This document shows, piece after piece, positions 45,621 to 54,489 of a stretch of DNA of 64,000 bases (its first letter is position 1; every line of letters begins with the position of its first letter). The stretch spans positions 62,001 to 126,000 of the forward strand of contig NZ_QDDL01000004.1 in assembly GCF_003097315.1 (NCBI RefSeq). Reading direction: 5' to 3'. Under the pieces are notes generated by a model. That model was not told where the DNA came from. It was given only the letters and a program-made list of their open reading frames with translations, and ran no database searches. Position numbers and translations under genes: made by a program. This DNA is from Pelagibaculum spongiae. Its GTDB lineage: Bacteria; Pseudomonadota; Gammaproteobacteria; Enterobacterales; Pelagibaculaceae.

Positions 45621-46670
45621 GCACTGCTTGAAGTAAAAAACCTTTGCGTAGAATTTGCAGTCAGGACTAATTTAAACAGTCAGGGCGCAGTGAAAGCTTT
45701 ACGAGATGTATCTTTTCAAGTTGGAGCCGGTGAGCGACTCGGTATTGTCGGTGAGTCGGGCGCGGGTAAATCAGTTGCAGCATTTTCGATTCTCAATTTA
45801 ATCAGTAAGCCGGGTTACATTAGTAGTGGTGAGATTTTATTTGATGGCAAAAATCTGGCAGAGATGACCGAAAAACAAATTCGGAACGTGCGTGGCAACC
45901 GAATTTGCATGATCTTCCAAGATCCGATGATGACATTAAATCCAGTACTGACGATTGGCACTCAGATGATTGAATGTTTAAGGGCCCATCGGAAAATCAG
46001 TAAAAAAGAAGCTAAGTCGATAGCAATTGATCGTTTAGCTCAGGTAAAAATTCCTTCGCCAGATAAACGAATTGACCAATATCCCCATGAATTATCCGGC
46101 GGTATGCGCCAGCGAGTGGTGATTGCGATTGCCTTGCTGACCGAACCAGAATTGTTAATTGCCGATGAGCCAACCACGGCGCTGGATGTAACGATTCAGG
46201 CAGAGATTATGGATTTACTGGTGAGCTTATGTGAAGAACATAAGGTTGCACTGATCCTAATTACCCATGATTTGGCGGTGGTGGCTGAAGTGACTCAGCG
46301 GGCGGTGGTGATGTATGCCGGGCGGGTTATTGAAGAAGGTCCAACTCGGGATGTTATCGATAATGCTTACCACCCATATACCAAAGGTTTAATTGCCGCA
46401 TTGCCTCAGCAAGCTCAACCCGGTGGTCGGTTAAATCAGATTCGTGGCAGCATGCCAGGCTTACAAAATACCCCTGATGGCTGTGCTTTTCATCCGCGTT
46501 GTGATTTTTGCTTTGCACCTTGTCAGCAGCAAGTTCCGGAAGAATATTTAGCCGCAGAAGTGGCGGATGGCCAACATCATCGAGTCGCTTGTCATTTGTT
46601 TAACCCGCAATATACGGAACAAGCAAAGCAAGCCATTGAATTAAAAAATAAGCAGGGAGGGTCGAAATAG
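45618..46670 (+). CDS. ABC transporter ATP-binding protein (DppD-like)
   Basis: A 350-aa ATPase: Walker A GESGAGKS, Q-loop in MIFQDPMMTLNP, signature LSGGMRQRV, Walker B LLIADEPTTALDV and the H-loop ITHDLAVVAE. The C-terminal oligopeptide-transporter extension has cysteines (GCAFHPRCDFCFAPC) that in this subfamily can bind an iron-sulfur cluster. AAGGATT precedes the ATG, provided by the duplicated segment. Confidence 0.95.
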   Translation: MALLEVKNLCVEFAVRTNLNSQGAVKALRDVSFQVGAGERLGIVGESGAGKSVAAFSILNLISKPGYISSGEILFDGKNLAEMTEKQIRNVRGNRICMIFQDPMMTLNPVLTIGTQMIECLRAHRKISKKEAKSIAIDRLAQVKIPSPDKRIDQYPHELSGGMRQRVVIAIALLTEPELLIADEPTTALDVTIQAEIMDLLVSLCEEHKVALILITHDLAVVAEVTQRAVVMYAGRVIEEGPTRDVIDNAYHPYTKGLIAALPQQAQPGGRLNQIRGSMPGLQNTPDGCAFHPRCDFCFAPCQQQVPEEYLAAEVADGQHHRVACHLFNPQYTEQAKQAIELKNKQGGSK

Positions 46671-47680
46671 TGAGTCAAACGATTCTAAAAATTAACGACC
46701 TGTATAAAAAATTCGATATCTCAGGTGGCTTGCTAGATCAATTAGGTTTTGATGGTGGCAAGTTGATAAGACGCCAGCAGTTTGTTCATGCAATTAATGG
46801 CGTTAATTTAGAAGTACAAAAAGGTGAGACGCTTTGTGTGGTGGGTGAAAGCGGCTGCGGTAAATCGACTGTTGCTCGTACTGTGATGGGTTTGAACCGG
46901 CCGACTAGTGGCACCATTGAATATAAAGGTCAGCGGATTGATAACTTATCTGCCAATCAATTAATGCCATATCGCAAAAAGATGCAAATGGTGTTTCAAA
47001 ATCCCTATGCATCGCTTAATCCTCGAATTCGGGTGCAAGATGCATTAGAAGAACCGGTCAGATTCCATTTCCCTGAGTTATCACCCTCGGGCATTAAAGA
47101 TAAGGTTGCAGAGGTGATGGCGTCGGTCGGTATTGACCCGGCGTGGGGTGAGCGCCATCCCCATGAGTTTTCAGGTGGTCAGAAGCAGCGAATCAGTATT
47201 GCGCGAGCATTGGCGGTAGATCCAGAATTTATTGTTGCTGACGAGCCTATTTCAGCGCTGGATGTGTCTATTCAAGCGCAAGTTTTAAATTTAATGACAG
47301 AGGCGCAAGAAAAGCGTGATCTGACTTATCTATTTATTACCCATGATTTGGCAGTAGTGGAGCATTTTGGTACTCGAGTTGCAGTGATGTATCTTGGTAC
47401 ATTATGTGAGCTGTCTGAAACATCAGTTCTGTTTGAAAACCCGCGCCACCCTTATACTCGTGCGTTATTGAGTGCTATTCCAAAACTGGAGCATAATCGC
47501 CCACCGCAAGTAAAAATGCAGGGTGAGGTGCCTACTCCGGTTGATTTGCCGCCAGGCTGCGTGTTTCATGGTCGTTGTCCTTACGCCAATAGCCGTTGTA
47601 GCAGCGAAATTCCTAGCTTGTTACCTTTGGCTGATGGACGAATGATTGCCTGTCATGCGGTAGAAGAAAACCGGGCTTAA
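46670..47680 (+). CDS. ABC transporter ATP-binding protein (DppF-like)
   Basis: A 336-aa ATPase: Walker A GESGCGKS, VFQNPYASLNPR, signature FSGGQKQRI, Walker B FIVADEPISALDV, ITHDLAVVEHF and the C-terminal cysteine region GCVFHGRCPYANSRC. It starts with GTG whose first base is the last base of the preceding TAG stop; GGGAGG lies 14 bases upstream. Together with the DppD-like protein it powers the importer. Confidence 0.95.
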   Translation: MSQTILKINDLYKKFDISGGLLDQLGFDGGKLIRRQQFVHAINGVNLEVQKGETLCVVGESGCGKSTVARTVMGLNRPTSGTIEYKGQRIDNLSANQLMPYRKKMQMVFQNPYASLNPRIRVQDALEEPVRFHFPELSPSGIKDKVAEVMASVGIDPAWGERHPHEFSGGQKQRISIARALAVDPEFIVADEPISALDVSIQAQVLNLMTEAQEKRDLTYLFITHDLAVVEHFGTRVAVMYLGTLCELSETSVLFENPRHPYTRALLSAIPKLEHNRPPQVKMQGEVPTPVDLPPGCVFHGRCPYANSRCSSEIPSLLPLADGRMIACHAVEENRA

Positions 47681-47695
47681 TTATACTTGTTGTAC

Positions 47696-47790
47696 TTGAA
47701 ATTGCAGGGGTGTTAGCTTCTTTCGCTCACCCCGATCACTTACCACTGTAAGTGATCGGGGCTTCGCTCATTTATCGCCTACCTGCAATT
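47696..47790. repeat. Nested palindrome after the ABC importer operon
   Basis: An inner perfect hairpin CCCCGATCACTTAC-CACT-GTAAGTGATCGGGG (47730-47761) sits inside outer arms GAAATTGCAGG (47696-47706) and CCTGCAATTCC (47780-47790). The inner part likely terminates the operon; the full element looks like a dispersed palindromic repeat. Confidence 0.75.
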
Positions 47791-47998
47791 CCGATTATTT
47801 TGACTGCATATATGAATTTAGTGCTCTTTTCATCACACTTTTTAAGATTGGAAGGGCACTTGTCTAGTGATTTACCAACCTAGATCAATTTTCCATGACA
47901 TCTTAACAGCAATAATGAAATGCTTATTAGCTGCTGTTTGATGCCTCTTGCATCGAATTAAGCATTCAATTTGAGTCGATACAAGGGTCTCTTGCGGT
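47791..47998. other. Intergenic remainder before the small secreted protein gene
   Basis: With the palindrome, the gap between the importer and the next gene is 318 nt. This part has no recognisable element; a promoter is presumed. Confidence 0.4.
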
Positions 47999-48523
47999 AT
48001 GAGAAAACTGATGCTGGTTAGTATTCTGATGCTTTGGCTGTCTCCGACGTATGCGCAACAAGTGGAAGCTGAATGTATAACTACCTTCGGTTACAAATCT
48101 TGCCAAGTTCGTCAGGATGGTACGATCAGAAAGAAAAAATATTATATAGAAGAAGACGGTAATGAGGTTTTGTATTCAGAAAGCTTGAAAAGGCGCCCTA
48201 ATCGAGGTGCTGGCCAATCAATTGATTGGGTTATTCTGGATATGCCGTTGAGAAAGTTCCTTGAGCAAGCGCATGGGCAGCAATTCAATTGCATTGAAGA
48301 TGCTCAACTGAATTTGCGCACCTGTACTAAGGAAATCCAAAATCAATGTGGTGCCGATGGGTTCCTTAAACAGTTTTATAAAGTGTATATTCGTCGAACG
48401 CGAGTAAACAGAATTATTATGTATCAAGACTGCTGGCATGGTGGAATTGATTCATCCCCTGATATTGAAAAACAAATATTGCAAAAACATCAGGTGACCG
48501 ACGAATTTAAGCATTACCGATAG
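47999..48523 (+). CDS. Secreted cysteine-containing protein of unknown function
   Basis: A 174-aa protein with a signal peptide (RKLMLVSILMLWLSPTYA, cleavage before QQ). The mature part contains eight cysteines or nearly so, in pairs (CITTFGYKSC; CIEDAQLNLRTC; CGADG; CWHGG), suggesting disulfide bonds in the periplasm. I do not recognise a family. It is not part of an evident operon; the next gene begins 135 nt later and has its own spacing. Confidence 0.65.
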   Translation: MRKLMLVSILMLWLSPTYAQQVEAECITTFGYKSCQVRQDGTIRKKKYYIEEDGNEVLYSESLKRRPNRGAGQSIDWVILDMPLRKFLEQAHGQQFNCIEDAQLNLRTCTKEIQNQCGADGFLKQFYKVYIRRTRVNRIIMYQDCWHGGIDSSPDIEKQILQKHQVTDEFKHYR

Positions 48524-48658
48524 CAGTTATTACAATTACCCTCCAAAGTTTCGATAATTGAAGCCTTGGGGGGTGATTTGTATCTGACTAAAAATAATAA
48601 TTTCTTATGTCTCATCTGATGTAGGCCAACGGATACCGGTAAATATAGTGGTTTTCAA

Positions 48659-49663
48659 ATGAAAAATTCTGATCTTCATGGTCATCATGGACTAGATCAA
48701 TCTGAACCAGAAAGTTGGCTTGCCTGGTTTCCGGTGGCATTCTTTCCGGTGGTTATGGGTTTGAGTGGACTGGCGCTTGCTTGGCAAAAGGCAGCAGTGG
48801 TTCTGTCATTACCAGTGATTATTGGTAATGGATTAGCTTTGATTGCAGCCTTCGTCATGCTGCTGATTAGCAGTTGTTACCTAATTAAATGTTTCAAGTT
48901 TGGCAAGCAAGTTGCTGATGAGTTTGCTCACCCGGTTAAGTTGAGCTTTTTTCCGGCTTGGTCGATTGGCTTGTTATTGCTAGCTGGCTGTTTAATGCCG
49001 TTTAGCAAAGAGCTGGCGACGGCACTGTGGGTGGTTGGTAGTTTGGCGCATCTGATTTTGTCGATTACCGTGATTAACCGCTGGATATATCATCCGCAAT
49101 TTAATCTGCAGCATATAACTCCGGCGTGGTTTATTCCTGTAGTCGGTAATGCCTTGGTTCCGATCGCTGGTGTGGCGTTAGGTTTTGAAGAAATCAGCTG
49201 GATGTTCTTTTCAGTTGGCATGATTTTCTGGCTCGTGTTGAAAGTATTGGTATTTAACCGTTTGATTTTTCACGAACCACTGCCAGATCAATTATTGCCA
49301 ACACTATTTATTTTGATTGCACCGCCTGCGGCAGGTTTTGTCGCTTGGATGGCATTAAGCCATGGTCAATTGAATGGAATCGGCCGCGCACTATTTTCTC
49401 TAGCATTATTTCTAGCCTTGCTATTGCTCAGTCAGTATCGCCGCTTTTCCCGCATTCGATTTTTTATGTCTTGGTGGGCTTATTCATTCCCATTGGCAGC
49501 GCTTTCTGTTGCCTGTCAGATTTACTTTGAACAAGTCGGTGGGCGACCGTTGCAAGCTTTGGCATGGGGTTCATTGCTTTTAGTAAGCTTTGTTGTGCCG
49601 GTGTTAACCTTAAGAACGATACAAGCGATTCTATCGGGCGGGTTGTTTAAGCCAGGTCATTAG
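48659..49663 (+). CDS. SLAC1/TehA (TDT)-family anion channel or transporter
   Basis: A 334-aa protein with about ten membrane segments. The family pattern is seen in FPVVMGLSGLALAWQKA near the start, INRWIYHPQFNLQHITPAWFIPVVGNALVPIAG in the middle, and FILIAPPAAGFVAWMAL. The five-helix-pair topology belongs to TehA/SLAC1 proteins, channels for small anions or tellurite-resistance determinants in bacteria. A histidine-rich polar N-terminus (HGHHG) precedes the first segment. A terminator follows. Confidence 0.88.
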   Translation: MKNSDLHGHHGLDQSEPESWLAWFPVAFFPVVMGLSGLALAWQKAAVVLSLPVIIGNGLALIAAFVMLLISSCYLIKCFKFGKQVADEFAHPVKLSFFPAWSIGLLLLAGCLMPFSKELATALWVVGSLAHLILSITVINRWIYHPQFNLQHITPAWFIPVVGNALVPIAGVALGFEEISWMFFSVGMIFWLVLKVLVFNRLIFHEPLPDQLLPTLFILIAPPAAGFVAWMALSHGQLNGIGRALFSLALFLALLLLSQYRRFSRIRFFMSWWAYSFPLAALSVACQIYFEQVGGRPLQALAWGSLLLVSFVVPVLTLRTIQAILSGGLFKPGH

Positions 49664-49684
49664 TCAGCCAAATAGTCTTAATAT

Positions 49685-49722
49685 AAAAAACCGTGTAAAA
49701 ATACATTTTACACGGTTTTTTT
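49685..49722 (+). terminator. Terminator between convergent genes
   Basis: AACCGTGTAAAA and TTTTACACGGTT form a 12-bp stem around ATACA, followed by T residues; A residues on the other side make it bidirectional. It lies after the SLAC1-type gene and before the convergent 789-aa gene. Confidence 0.95.
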
Positions 49723-49798
49723 GCTATAGAAATTTTTGAATGTGCAGCGTGATTCATGCAATAACATTCGATAACAGAGTCTCTCTCGTTATTGAATT

Positions 49799-52168
49799 TC
49801 AATCATCATAAAACCCAATCAACCGAATACTATCTGGTATAAAGCGAAACCGCTGTTGTTGCCAAGCAGGTTCTGCAGCTTCTTGATAGCGCTTGCGTGG
49901 TACTCGTGCAATCAGTATTTGGTAATTTGCCATGTCGGGCTCGATAGCATCAGAGATGTCGGCATAATACGGTTGCATTTGATCCCCAGAAACTTGAAAG
50001 GTAGCGATCAAAGAAAGGTCAAGTCCTAAGCCATTGGCGCTCTTAATATCATGCAAGGTTTGGATAGGGTGTTGGGAAGTAAGCTGTTGGTTAACTAGCC
50101 CTTTTAAGGCTAGATCAGACCAGTCTAGCGGAATGGTGCCTGCAGATTGGTTGGCTTTAAATAAATCACTATTTGTAGATATTTGAACCTTAGGTGCCTT
50201 GAAAACATGCAATACATGATCTTCAGTCAGTGCTTGTTCATTCCCCTTAATTTTTAACCACAGTTTATTAAGCTGTTTTCTCTTCGGTAGTAAAAAATCC
50301 ATATAAAGCATTTGTCTTTGTTCTTGTTGGCGCAACAAAATGCTATTGGGCTGCTTGCTGGCATCTTTATGGCTAATCAAAATTTTCTGGGCAGGTTTAT
50401 ATTCTCTTAACTGATTGCTGTGGTTAGCATTATGAAAACTTAGCAGTTTAATCGTTTGAGATAGAAGTGGCGTGGTGATTTTTTTGTTCCAAGGCATCAA
50501 GGCGATAGCAGTGGGTTGCCCAGCGTAGGTCTGGCTAATGTCGCTGCTGGTGATAATATTACCTGCCTTAATGGTATCCCATGGTACACGTAGTCTTAAG
50601 CTATGCATTTGATTGCTGTTGTTGACCAGCAATAAATGATAATCATTGGTTTTAGGGTTTCTGCAAGCTAATGAGCTAACGCCGTTCAGATTGCTACTGC
50701 TTTCAAATAATATACTACCGGCAGGGCAGGCTTTATTAATCATTCGAAAGGCTTCTCCAGAACGAGTAATGCCGCCAAAAGATCGAGAAATAACTTGTTT
50801 ATTATTGGTTTTTCTGGCTTTAGATTTGTTTTTTTCACTCCAAAGCAGATAATTTAAATTACTCTTTACTCTATCATCGTAGCCGGGTGATTGTTTAATT
50901 TGCCTATCTCCCGAAAGCTCAGATATAAAATAGCCGCCTTGGTGAAAATTAAATTTCATTAACCGAATTAAAGCTTCACTAAACCAGCCAGCAACTTTAG
51001 GGTCATGGGTGTCTGTTTCATAATAAGCGGCGTAGTTAGCAGAAATCGCATTGACTTTAGATAACATTACCGGCATTGGCTGACCATGTTTCTTCATTGC
51101 TAAATCTAGTTTATTGAGGTTTTTGCTTAATTTTTGATCCCAACGGAAATGCTGGTAAGCAAAGACTTGAAACAGATCGGTTTTGTCTTCGCTGGAGCTG
51201 TGTTTCCAACTAGATTTTTGGTTGCGTAAGAAAAGCTTCTCACCCCAGCGAGATTCACCTCGATTACCTGATAAGCGAACGTCGGTAAAGTAGTTTTTCT
51301 CACTACCCGGTGCGGCAATTTGTGCTTGATATTCTGTTTCAAAAAGTTGGTTATTATCATCGGTTGCAGTGTGAATGGCATCTGCAGCAACAGAAAAAGC
51401 ATTTGACCAAAAATGCACTTTCAGTTTTTTTTCGACGGGTGCCGAGTCCAGCTCTAAATGGTTAATGCCATGTTCGTTGGTTAGCCACCAGCTTATCAGG
51501 TAGTAGTAGCTCCATATTTTCCAGCGCCGGTTCCAGCTTTTGCTGGAATCGTTGACTGTGGAGAAATAGCCCCATTGTCCCAGGCGATCGTTGGCTACCA
51601 AGAAAGACGCCACGCCATTTTGTTTTAACCGGTTCAATAGTCGATTGCTCTGCCCAGTTTTGAATACATCTTCCAGCTTTGCTTCTTCAAATAATTTTGC
51701 CGGGTTTTTTCGCAGCCAGTCCCGTCGTTTGTTGAATGCTTCAAGGCTCGAAACTCGAGGCAAGGCATTTTCAAAGGCTTTGCTAGCAGGTTCAAACCTC
51801 AGTCGAATTGCTTGGGTGTGTAAATATGAGATTAAATTCAGGTCAGGGATTTCTGTGGCGGTATCTTGTGGGAGTCGAACTAGGTTGCTCAGATCAAGGC
51901 CGGCCATTTTGGCAACGCGGCGATGCTGCAAGGGTATCTTTTTTATAAATGTGTTAATTGGCAGGCTAGTTGCTGGCGATGGCCACCAATTAAGCTGACT
52001 CTTTTGCGATTGAAAATAGTCGGTTATGGGCAAGGAAATTTTGCTCATAGCGTTACTTTCAAATGCAGCGGCTGATAACAGTAAACCCGATAGAAATATC
52101 AAGGGTTTGCTGAGACTGGCTGTGACGAAGGATTTACCGGCTTGATACCAAGCATGATACCCAAACAT
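49799..52168 (-). CDS. Secreted 789-aa protein, possible degenerate glycoside hydrolase
   Basis: An N-terminal signal or anchor segment (KPLIFLSGLLLSAAAF) precedes a long soluble protein. The middle (about 130-460) reads like a (beta/alpha)8 clan-A glycosidase: strands ASFLVANDRLGQWGYF and GINHLELDSAP follow a WWLTNEHG helix, where active relatives usually carry an Asn-Glu-Pro acid/base motif. Here that place reads DSAP, so activity is doubtful. The C-terminal 300 residues look beta-rich, like a carbohydrate-binding or sandwich domain. Fold and family are my impression; no symbol is justified. It is a single gene with no polysaccharide genes adjacent. Confidence 0.6.
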   Translation of the reverse strand: MFGYHAWYQAGKSFVTASLSKPLIFLSGLLLSAAAFESNAMSKISLPITDYFQSQKSQLNWWPSPATSLPINTFIKKIPLQHRRVAKMAGLDLSNLVRLPQDTATEIPDLNLISYLHTQAIRLRFEPASKAFENALPRVSSLEAFNKRRDWLRKNPAKLFEEAKLEDVFKTGQSNRLLNRLKQNGVASFLVANDRLGQWGYFSTVNDSSKSWNRRWKIWSYYYLISWWLTNEHGINHLELDSAPVEKKLKVHFWSNAFSVAADAIHTATDDNNQLFETEYQAQIAAPGSEKNYFTDVRLSGNRGESRWGEKLFLRNQKSSWKHSSSEDKTDLFQVFAYQHFRWDQKLSKNLNKLDLAMKKHGQPMPVMLSKVNAISANYAAYYETDTHDPKVAGWFSEALIRLMKFNFHQGGYFISELSGDRQIKQSPGYDDRVKSNLNYLLWSEKNKSKARKTNNKQVISRSFGGITRSGEAFRMINKACPAGSILFESSSNLNGVSSLACRNPKTNDYHLLLVNNSNQMHSLRLRVPWDTIKAGNIITSSDISQTYAGQPTAIALMPWNKKITTPLLSQTIKLLSFHNANHSNQLREYKPAQKILISHKDASKQPNSILLRQQEQRQMLYMDFLLPKRKQLNKLWLKIKGNEQALTEDHVLHVFKAPKVQISTNSDLFKANQSAGTIPLDWSDLALKGLVNQQLTSQHPIQTLHDIKSANGLGLDLSLIATFQVSGDQMQPYYADISDAIEPDMANYQILIARVPRKRYQEAAEPAWQQQRFRFIPDSIRLIGFYDD

Positions 52169-52315
52169 AATTGTTACCTAAAACATCTTCCCTTTGTAGG
52201 TATGGATTGATTGGTCAAGCCCTGCCAGACTAGCTTGCTACTAATGGTTAAAATTGTGAGCTAGGCAGTTTTTTAGTCTTGATTTAGCGAGCAAATAATC
52301 TAATGGAAGGAATTT

Positions 52316-52828
52316 ATGGCAGACCCTCATATTAAACCGGTAATGGACGCCTTGGATTACATCACTGTCGTGATCTATCGATCGGGCTTTGTAGTTGGTG
52401 GCATCGCTTTGTTAGGAAGCTTATTGTGGGGCGTAGAGGCAAGCATGTTGCCATTTCTCACTGCAGCAGCAATGTGCGCGTCGTCGCTTCATATTTACGA
52501 TAAAAAAATTCGCAGCATTCTACAGTTTGCTGCTTGGGTAGGCTTGCTGTTAGCGAGCTGGCAAATTTTACCGATGCTGGCTTTTGGTGCCGGTTTGCTG
52601 GTGATGGGCGGCTTATCATACAAAGAATACTTCTGCTTTAAAGTGCCAGGGCTGCAGGCGATGCCCATTTGGGTTGCTGTATTGTGGTTGCTTCAGCTAT
52701 TTGATTTAACGTTGTTGGCAAATATTGGTGGTAGCGCCTGTGGTGGCTTATTGCTGCTGTTGGCATGGAAGAAATGGCAGATGCCGTTGCACTTTGATAT
52801 CGGAGATAAGAGCAACTATCAGATCTGA
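52316..52828 (+). CDS. DUF2301 integral membrane protein
   Basis: A 170-aa protein with five or six hydrophobic segments. The DUF2301 signature KEYFCFKVPGLQAMPIWVAVL is present in the middle, where a cysteine lies between two aromatic residues. Function of the family is unknown. GGAAGGAAT is placed well before the ATG. Followed by a terminator. Confidence 0.85.
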   Translation: MADPHIKPVMDALDYITVVIYRSGFVVGGIALLGSLLWGVEASMLPFLTAAAMCASSLHIYDKKIRSILQFAAWVGLLLASWQILPMLAFGAGLLVMGGLSYKEYFCFKVPGLQAMPIWVAVLWLLQLFDLTLLANIGGSACGGLLLLLAWKKWQMPLHFDIGDKSNYQI

Positions 52829-52885
52829 TGAGTTGTTCATTTTCTGTTTAATTATCATTGTTATAACACTTCGCAATCGATCTTT

Positions 52886-52915
52886 TAAAAGCCTGTAATA
52901 TTACAGGCTTTTTTT
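52886..52915 (+). terminator. Terminator of the DUF2301 gene
   Basis: AAAGCCTGTAA-TA-TTACAGGCTTT with a T-run extending to seven residues. Confidence 0.95.
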
Positions 52916-53374
52916 ATCTATATTTTTTAATTGTTCGATAATTCAGTGCCTTACCCTGGTTGTAATCATTGTATAAGAAGTGTTAATAAACATATGAAAT
53001 CACTTGCATTTTTTTTAGTGTTGCTGACGAAATTTTTGTTTAAGAAAATTAGAAAAAAACTCGATAAGCGAACCTATTTAAAGCATCATTGTTGGTGAGG
53101 AATGATTTTTTGAACATTCAGAACACTGCCGTGTAGGTTCATTTTTACTGTACTAATAGTTGTAACGAATCGTAAACATTTTTGGCGATAAGGCTCGATA
53201 GCTGAAATGATAGTGATAATGGTTAGTTGTTTGTTTTTAATGCGCTTTTTGATTCGATATGTTGTTTTATATGATGTTCCTCTGTTTTGATATCGGTTTT
53301 AATTGATATCTCGTCAGGCAGCAACATGTTGGTCGCGGGTTTTACTAAGCTGATTTTTTTGGGTAAAAAATAAA
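52916..53374. other. AT-rich upstream region of the decaheme cytochrome gene
   Basis: About 460 nt without a gene. TTTTGATATC and ATTGATATC stand 18 nt apart near 53286 and 53304. The half-site resembles FNR/CRP-type TTGAT halves but does not form a proper inverted pair. A promoter for the mtrA-mtrB genes is expected here. Confidence 0.45.
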
Positions 53375-54352
53375 ATGAAAAAAATACTCAGAAACATATT
53401 TCAACAACATAAAACTTTGTTTTTTTCAGTATGGGTTAGTGTTGCGCTTTGTGTTTTCTCTGCAGCTGTTAGTGCTGAGCTAATAGAACTATCGGTTCAG
53501 GATTTACAACAAGATATCAATGTTTTACTGGAGGAGAAGTTCAAGACAGCTAATTATTCTCAGCGGGGAGCCGATACGTGTCTGGCGTGTCATAACCAAT
53601 ATTCTGACAAAGACGCTACTGGTATTTTTAGTAGCGGTCATGGCCGAGTAGATATAAAAGATGGACCTTTCCAGCGGCAAGAGTGTGAAACCTGTCATGG
53701 TCCAATTGGTGAGCATGCAACCTGGCCAGAAGAGGGGCAAGTTAGAGAGCCGATGGTGACTTTTGGTGAAAATTCACCTGTGTCCAAGCATAACCAAAAT
53801 AGTGTTTGCCTCAATTGCCATCAAGATGATCATAATAAAACTACTTGGTTAGGTAGTGCTCACCAATCGAATGATGTTGGCTGTACTTCTTGCCATACGC
53901 TGCATCAAGGTGATGACAAGGTTCGAGATAAAACTGATCAATATCAAGTGTGTACTTCCTGTCACCAAGAACGAAAAATGGATAAGCATAAGCGTTCTAA
54001 TCATATGTTAGGTGAAGGATTGTATGCCTGTAGTAGCTGTCATAATCCTCACGGAACACTTAACCAGAATATGCTGATTCAGCCGACTATTAATCAGACA
54101 TGTACTGAGTGTCATACCGAAAAAAGAGGTCCGTTCCTAAATGAGCATGCGCCGGTTGCAGAAGACTGTGCACTTTGCCACAGCCCACATAGTTCTAATG
54201 AGCGCTATTTGCTGAAGCAACGGATGCCTTTCTTATGTAAGAACTGCCATGTTGGGCAACATCAAAATGTGGCGGGCAATGTGGGTAGCGCAATCAATGG
54301 TAAGTCTTGCTTAAATTGCCATAGCGATATTCATGGCGGCAATCAATTATAA
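53375..54352 (+). CDS. Decaheme c-type cytochrome, MtrA/DmsE family
   Basis: A 325-aa periplasmic cytochrome with a signal peptide ending near AAVSA. There are exactly ten CXXCH haem sites, beginning at about residues 69, 104, 145, 170, 193, 219, 243, 265, 288 and 312, with the spacing of the MtrA/PioA/DmsE family. In that family the protein threads into an MtrB-type barrel and conducts electrons across the outer membrane. The barrel gene follows by 137 nt. A gene name is not assigned because MtrA, DmsE and PioA cannot be told apart here. Confidence 0.95.
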   Translation: MKKILRNIFQQHKTLFFSVWVSVALCVFSAAVSAELIELSVQDLQQDINVLLEEKFKTANYSQRGADTCLACHNQYSDKDATGIFSSGHGRVDIKDGPFQRQECETCHGPIGEHATWPEEGQVREPMVTFGENSPVSKHNQNSVCLNCHQDDHNKTTWLGSAHQSNDVGCTSCHTLHQGDDKVRDKTDQYQVCTSCHQERKMDKHKRSNHMLGEGLYACSSCHNPHGTLNQNMLIQPTINQTCTECHTEKRGPFLNEHAPVAEDCALCHSPHSSNERYLLKQRMPFLCKNCHVGQHQNVAGNVGSAINGKSCLNCHSDIHGGNQL

Positions 54353-54360
54353 CGATTTAT

Positions 54361-54387
54361 GCCGACACGGTGGTGTGCTCTGTCGGC
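54361..54387 (+). terminator. Intercistronic hairpin between cytochrome and barrel genes
   Basis: GCCGACA (54361-54367) pairs with TGTCGGC (54381-54387), 9 nt after the cytochrome stop, with no T-run. It may stabilise the upstream message rather than terminate it. Confidence 0.4.
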
Positions 54388-54489
54388 TACATCGAATGTG
54401 TTGGGTAATTCATTCATAAAATAACATCTTACTTGCCAGGCGCGTTGTAAACCAAAAGCTTGTGTTGCCTGACAAGCAGAGAGGCGAGT

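Noticed and set aside
53286-53312. TTGATATC pair as an FNR or CRP site ahead of the decaheme cytochrome gene
   Set aside because: The two halves are in direct rather than inverted orientation and 18 nt apart, so they do not form a standard dimer site.
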